Part shown: in pieces, positions 59,201-64,000 of the stretch | Numbering within the stretch: the first letter of the stretch is position 1 | How the letters are laid out: each line of letters opens with the position of its first letter | The notes under the pieces: model-generated | Databases searched by the model: none | Told to the model about the DNA's origin: nothing | Seen by the model: the letters and a program-made list of their open reading frames with translations, nothing else | Position numbers and translations under genes: made by a program | From: Ciona intestinalis | Lineage: Eukaryota; Chordata; Ascidiacea; Phlebobranchia; Cionidae | Direction: 5' to 3' | Assembly (NCBI RefSeq): GCF_000224145.3 | Contig: NC_020179.2 | Coordinates: forward strand, 3,437,885 to 3,501,884 | Length of the DNA stretch: 64,000 nt

Positions 59201-60686
59201 CGTAGCGTGTTATGTTATGTATTTTTCGACCAGCGTGCCCGTTTGCAGGAAATGACGTTTGCCGTAACCAGTCGGTTAATTCGTTTTCGTTTTAAAGTGA
59301 CGTCATTTGACCATTATACATCAGTGGGCGAATGTAGTGTTGAGCATATTCCATCACGTTTAAGAAACATAACGCGTTAAAGGGAGTTTAAAAAATGGTT
59401 GGGAAACACTGGCAATTAGCACTACACGGGAAATCAAGTCAGCCTTTTCCGGAGCAACAGTAAACGAGTAGGCAGTACGTATGAGGTTATATAAACCTGG
59501 AAAGGTCACTGGACACTGACTTTCGAGTCAACTCGTACGTATTACTCGTAAACCCAGTTTGTTTGTATTGTCTGTTTGTAAACGGCGTTCCTGCACTATA
59601 GCCTGCAGTTTTTTGGACCGTAATGAAAAGGCAGTGGTCGTTTTTTCATGTTGCGATTTGCTGATCTGGCAGTGTATGGTTTTCGACTAGGTGTCAGTCA
59701 TATATTTAAAAGCACGTTTTGCGAAGTAGCAGTTATTATTAGGCGGGGTGTGAAAGCAATAAACATATCTTTTAAATATATATTAACTCTGCGTATAAAA
59801 GCGTATTTAACCTACTTAAAATTGTAAAATACCTGTTAAAAATCGAATTATAACCACTTTATTTCATTTTCAAGGTGTTTAAAAAAATAAACCGTAATTT
59901 TGAAAAATGACCAGTGTTGCCAGACCTAACCAGTACCGACCTGAAACACAGGTAGCAAAGCAGGTGATGGGAATGTTCCAGGGAGCACTGGATATTGAGA
60001 AAGAGTTGGCAGTGTTTGAAGAAGAACGTTTGAGCCAATCTTCGAATATTTCACCTATAAAGCAGAATGGCCACGCAGTAATTACAACAACATATACTCA
60101 GGTAAAATTAAATTCTGTAATTTTTTTGTTACTGGTTTATTTTTTTTATAAGTTAAGTTAAATTTAAAATTAAAAGGGAAACTTAATTTTGTGGAATGGA
60201 TTTTTGCCGGTTAGCTATTTCATTGCGCTTGATCCTGGTTGTTATTTTGTTACGAGAATCGTCCAACTTCATGTTTCAGGGCCAGATTCACAGAATTTAA
60301 CACTAAGACTTAAAAATGCTAGTTTTGTGACAAATGCTTTCTGCTGGGACTGTGCTACGAAATATTTTAAAAAATCAAGTCCAACGAATAGTGTATAGTA
60401 TACTGTAGTGTGTATAGTAGCATATATGAAAAAATATTTCGCGAAAAATTATATAAACATTTTCTTTAATTACTTTTTACAGGAGCGTAACGTGACAACC
60501 CCCAAGTCCTCCTCTGTGACGTCACCAACGTCGACCTCTAGCGGCGAAAATAATAGTAATGACGACATTGCACCCGAAGACATTCGAACCTCAATAGCTA
60601 AGATAAAAAGCGAGTCAGCCACCGTTGCCTCATTCGACGAATCATTGGATCAGTTCTACGACGTTCTTAATGATCTTACGTCGTAG
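47224..60686 (+). CDS. long disordered protein, 1323 aa, function unknown
   Basis: Exons 47224-50344, 50731-51087, 53761-53876, 54177-54278, 56213-56284 and 60483-60686 have matching phases (1, 1, 0, 0, 0) and give about 1323 aa. I chose ATG 47224 over 47161 because an acceptor-like TTGCAG lies between them. Exon 1 is Ser/Asp/Glu-rich and largely disordered. Near its start is a conserved-looking patch, MELLVSNRGKASKIFQDAK, that distantly recalls the NRG-x(3)-LF patch of myozenin and synaptopodin; I give this little weight. Three CxxC knuckles lie in 48541-49020. Later exons give KWVQQWTTCEKDAV, VKDIRAMFKKGPDYKNYAKP, DDDIFDDVTVSD and a C-terminal helix ASFDESLDQFYDVLNDL. AATAAA at 60860-60865. 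A second start at 59907 joins the same last exon. No enzymatic domain seen; possibly a scaffold. Confidence 0.65.
50362..50500 (-). repeat. family C element
   Basis: AATGAATATGTAACTTGCAT to CCAATTATATGTATATGTAA, just 3' of the long first exon. Reverse orientation relative to 36570. Confidence 0.65.
51088..53760 (+). other. 2.7-kb intron of the long gene
   Basis: Contains a palindromic family A element (51304-51489) and about 2 kb of repeat-poor sequence. A possible cassette exon lies at about 51582-51623 (AATTCAG acceptor, GGGTGAGA donor), but its phase does not rejoin exon 3. Frames at 51577-51847 on either strand are unsupported. Confidence 0.45.
51304..51489. repeat. palindromic MITE, family A
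   Basis: TATATAGTAGGGCGGGGAGA to CTTTCCCTACAGTACTATAA. Confidence 0.8.
54377..54482. repeat. hairpin element, family F
   Basis: Inverted arms of about 27 bases: AACGTTTCGTGTGCCAAACG plus GCAAGAC at one side, mirrored by GTCTCGCCGTATGGCAGACA plus AAACGTT at the other. Same arm sequence as at 20688. Confidence 0.75.
54670..54785 (+). repeat. family C element
   Basis: Contains TAAGCTGGCACGAAGTGGTA, CGTGTGATAACGACTGTCGT and GGATAAAGCAAGTTATATTT. Confidence 0.65.
55203..55315. repeat. truncated family A element
   Basis: TATAGTATAGGGTGGAGGAA start; the right half is missing. Confidence 0.65.
55875..56069. repeat. palindromic MITE, family A
   Basis: TATTATAGGGTAAGATGAAC to CCATCCTTTCCCATAATCCT, with GTTAAAACACGATTAGGAAA inside. 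Confidence 0.7.
56285..59906 (+). other. 3.6-kb intron holding the putative internal promoter
   Basis: No family A element occurs in this stretch, and the sequence from about 57 to 59.8 kb is more CpG-containing and repeat-poor than the rest of the gene. It carries four TGACGTCA palindromes (56915, 57448, 58834, 59297). This is what a regulatory region upstream of the alternative start at 59907 might look like. Frames at 56315-56509, 56727-56987 and 58930-59136 are unsupported. Confidence 0.45.
59907..60101 (+). CDS. alternative first coding exon of the long gene
   Basis: ATG at 59907 opens a 65-codon exon (ETQVAKQVMGMFQGALDIEK, ELAVFEEERLSQSSNIS) ending at a CAG/GTAAAA donor in phase 0. This matches the phase of the last exon at 60483. 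Upstream, all three frames stop before any acceptor, so this exon must contain a 5' UTR rather than be internal. With the final exon it gives a protein of about 132 aa. It may instead be a separate small gene. Confidence 0.65.
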
Positions 60687-61455
60687 TTTGACGCGTTTGA
60701 CGCATTTGATGCAACCAATGCGTGACGGCGTAAACGTTGCGCACAGCGAACAGTCTGTATCTTTTGTTTTCAGTTTAAAAACGCTTCCTCGCCGAATGCT
60801 GTTTACTTTTTTGGTTGAATAACCGCTGAGTATAATGTATATATTTTCCCCGTTATTGCAATAAAGTTTTACGTCCGATATTGTTTATTATTAAGAGTGG
60901 TTTGTTTAATATTTGTATGGTTTGTGGGTATGGAAACGTTTGTATGAAAGAATATAACTTGTTTACCCTTGCGTGTCAGGCAACGACTGTAGTTATAACA
61001 TGGGTGTTCTGTTGCATATACCCCGTGGTCGCTTACGAGTTACGATTTATGTAAGTTGGAAAGGGACTTTTAGTTTTTATTTATGGCTGACATTTTGTAC
61101 AACCCATTAGTGACCACTGGTTACGTATGTGTGTACGTGTCTTTTCAGAGGCTGGGTTTCTTTGGCTTTAGGGCGTTGACTCATTCCCCTACGACCTACA
61201 CCGCGCGTTTAGACTTTCTTAAAAATAACCGATAAGCAATGAATAACTCTCTAACACCTTCTTGCGGGTTATAAATTGAATCACAAAGCCCTGACGGAGT
61301 GTTTTGTAAACGGTTTCTTGAAGAGCTAAACGGCCTAGCAAATTTAGTGTAATGGCATTTGTTTAACGTAGTATTTATATATGGTTATACATTTTAATAC
61401 AAGTTGCCTACGTCTATAATACACACACGCATAGTATTTGTACACACACGGCACT

Positions 61456-61605
61456 AAGACACAATAGTTAGCGCGTCTTCCTCTAACCTAGAGGTTACGG
61501 ATTCAAGGATCTTCGCTACAACCATTGTGTGCGTAAGTGTAAAAGACATTTAAATTTGCGCTAACATAGCGGTCACTAATGGGTTGTCTAGTGTATATAA
61601 AAACC
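61456..61605 (+). repeat. tRNA-derived SINE
   Basis: Head with AGTTAGCGCGTCTTCCTCTA and box B-like AGGTTACGGATTCAAGGAT; tail GGTCACTAATGGGTTGTCTA. Same family as 63382-63545. Confidence 0.7.
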
Positions 61606-62155
61606 GAACATCTTTTTTGAAGCTAAACAGGCTATTTGTAGTATTTGTACAGCTAAAGACCAAAACCTTCAAATTATATCCACCAAAGTCATTGTGTACA
61701 ACCAAATTAACGGTGATTTTACACAAAACTCTGTGCTTTGGTGCAGCAAACTAAACACACAGTTGATTTTTTCAATTTTATTTTGAATTCTTAAAGTTTC
61801 CGTTCATTCTATACAGTATCTCTTGTTTTTTAGTAAGTATAAAGCAGCTCTTGCACCCGAAAATGATATAAATTTTTAATGGAAATATATGTACACTGTA
61901 TTTTCCTGGGTACAGCTTCAGGCGATAGGTGATAATATGGTGGGTGAAATTCTCAAAAAAACAGAAAAAATAGAAAACCGTTTCATTATCTAGTTGTGTA
62001 TTTGCCAGAATAGAACAAAGGTGTTTTATCTTTTTAATTGTAACAATTTTTTTGCCAAATTTTTTACTTAAGACACAGTGGCAAAGATTTTAAATGAAAA
62101 TTTTGGAATCTATAAAAGAAAAAGTGAAAAACAACAAAAAGTGAGAGTGCAAGAC

Positions 62156-62161
62156 TTTATT
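62156..62161 (-). terminator. polyadenylation signal of GLUD (AATAAA)
   Basis: Minus-strand AATAAA about 120 bases past the stop codon. Confidence 0.55.
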
Positions 62162-62278
62162 AATAGGTTTGCAATTTAATTTTTGATTTGAAATTAAAGT
62201 TTTTTAGAAAGAAATGTGCGTAAATAAATAGGAAGTTGCCATTGTGAGAAAGGTGGCATTACCTACCCAACAAGTCAT

Positions 62279-63865
<1,587 letters not shown>

Positions 63866-64000
63866 TTACCACTATACTGTATTATACCCACAAAGGTATA
63901 TGCATGGTAACTCGTAAGCAGGCACAAGGTGTGTGAAACAGAACACCCGTGTTATAATGACTGTCATTACCCCACAAGGATAATGTTTCAATCTATTTTA

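Larger units (their letters stand above)
60687..62278. other. convergent spacer between the long gene and GLUD
   Basis: Contains the long gene's polyadenylation signal (60860-60865), a family C element (about 60950-61060, minus), SINE tail in reverse near 61083, a SINE at 61456-61605, and the GLUD signal on minus at 62156-62161. Otherwise AT-rich without coding signal. Confidence 0.5.

Overview
The window reads as a chordate nuclear genome with short introns and high AT content. It is most likely a tunicate of the genus Ciona. That inference rests on 609-, 249- and roughly 990-residue proteins that align by eye with human MTMR2, MITD1 and adhesion-GPCR families, on compact many-exon genes, and on dense small palindromic (MITE-like) repeats. 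Species assignment is inference; no search was run.

Layout, left to right. A one-exon hypothetical gene (759-1241, -). PCF11, a 27-exon mRNA 3'-end-processing gene (2086-16282, -). MITD1 (16615-17583, +) shares a 332-bp divergent promoter with PCF11 and converges tail-to-tail on a myotubularin phosphatase of the MTM1/MTMR1/MTMR2 clade (17893-24259, -). A four-helix MARVEL-domain gene (25012-26555, -). A 20-exon adhesion GPCR (29147-39695, -). Head-to-head with it lies a pair of same-strand reading frames overlapping by ATGA: a 200-residue unknown (40904-42510) and a divergent forkhead factor (42507-45285). A one-exon RIIa/DPY30-type docking-domain gene (45568-45933, -). A long, mostly disordered protein gene with a 3.1-kb first exon and a probable internal promoter (47224-60686, +). 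The 3' end of glutamate dehydrogenase (62279 to the right edge, -).

Two N gaps (13081-13205 and 32082-32581) are each flanked by near-identical copies of the same exons. Both look like unmerged haplotypes rather than real duplications, so PCF11 and the GPCR carry spurious extra exons here.

Introns and spacers from about 25.8 to 56.1 kb carry about sixteen copies of a palindromic repeat of about 200 bp, and a second family of about 120 bp is scattered more widely. tRNA-like SINE pieces, hairpin elements and a 28-bp minisatellite are also present. No LTR, Polinton or other virus-like element, CRISPR array or structural RNA gene was recognised. Observations most worth a second look: the ATGA-overlapping frames (operon, indel or missed splicing), the very long third intracellular loop of the GPCR, two GC-AG introns, the in-frame acidic minisatellite in PCF11, and a marked excess of the palindrome TGACGTCA.
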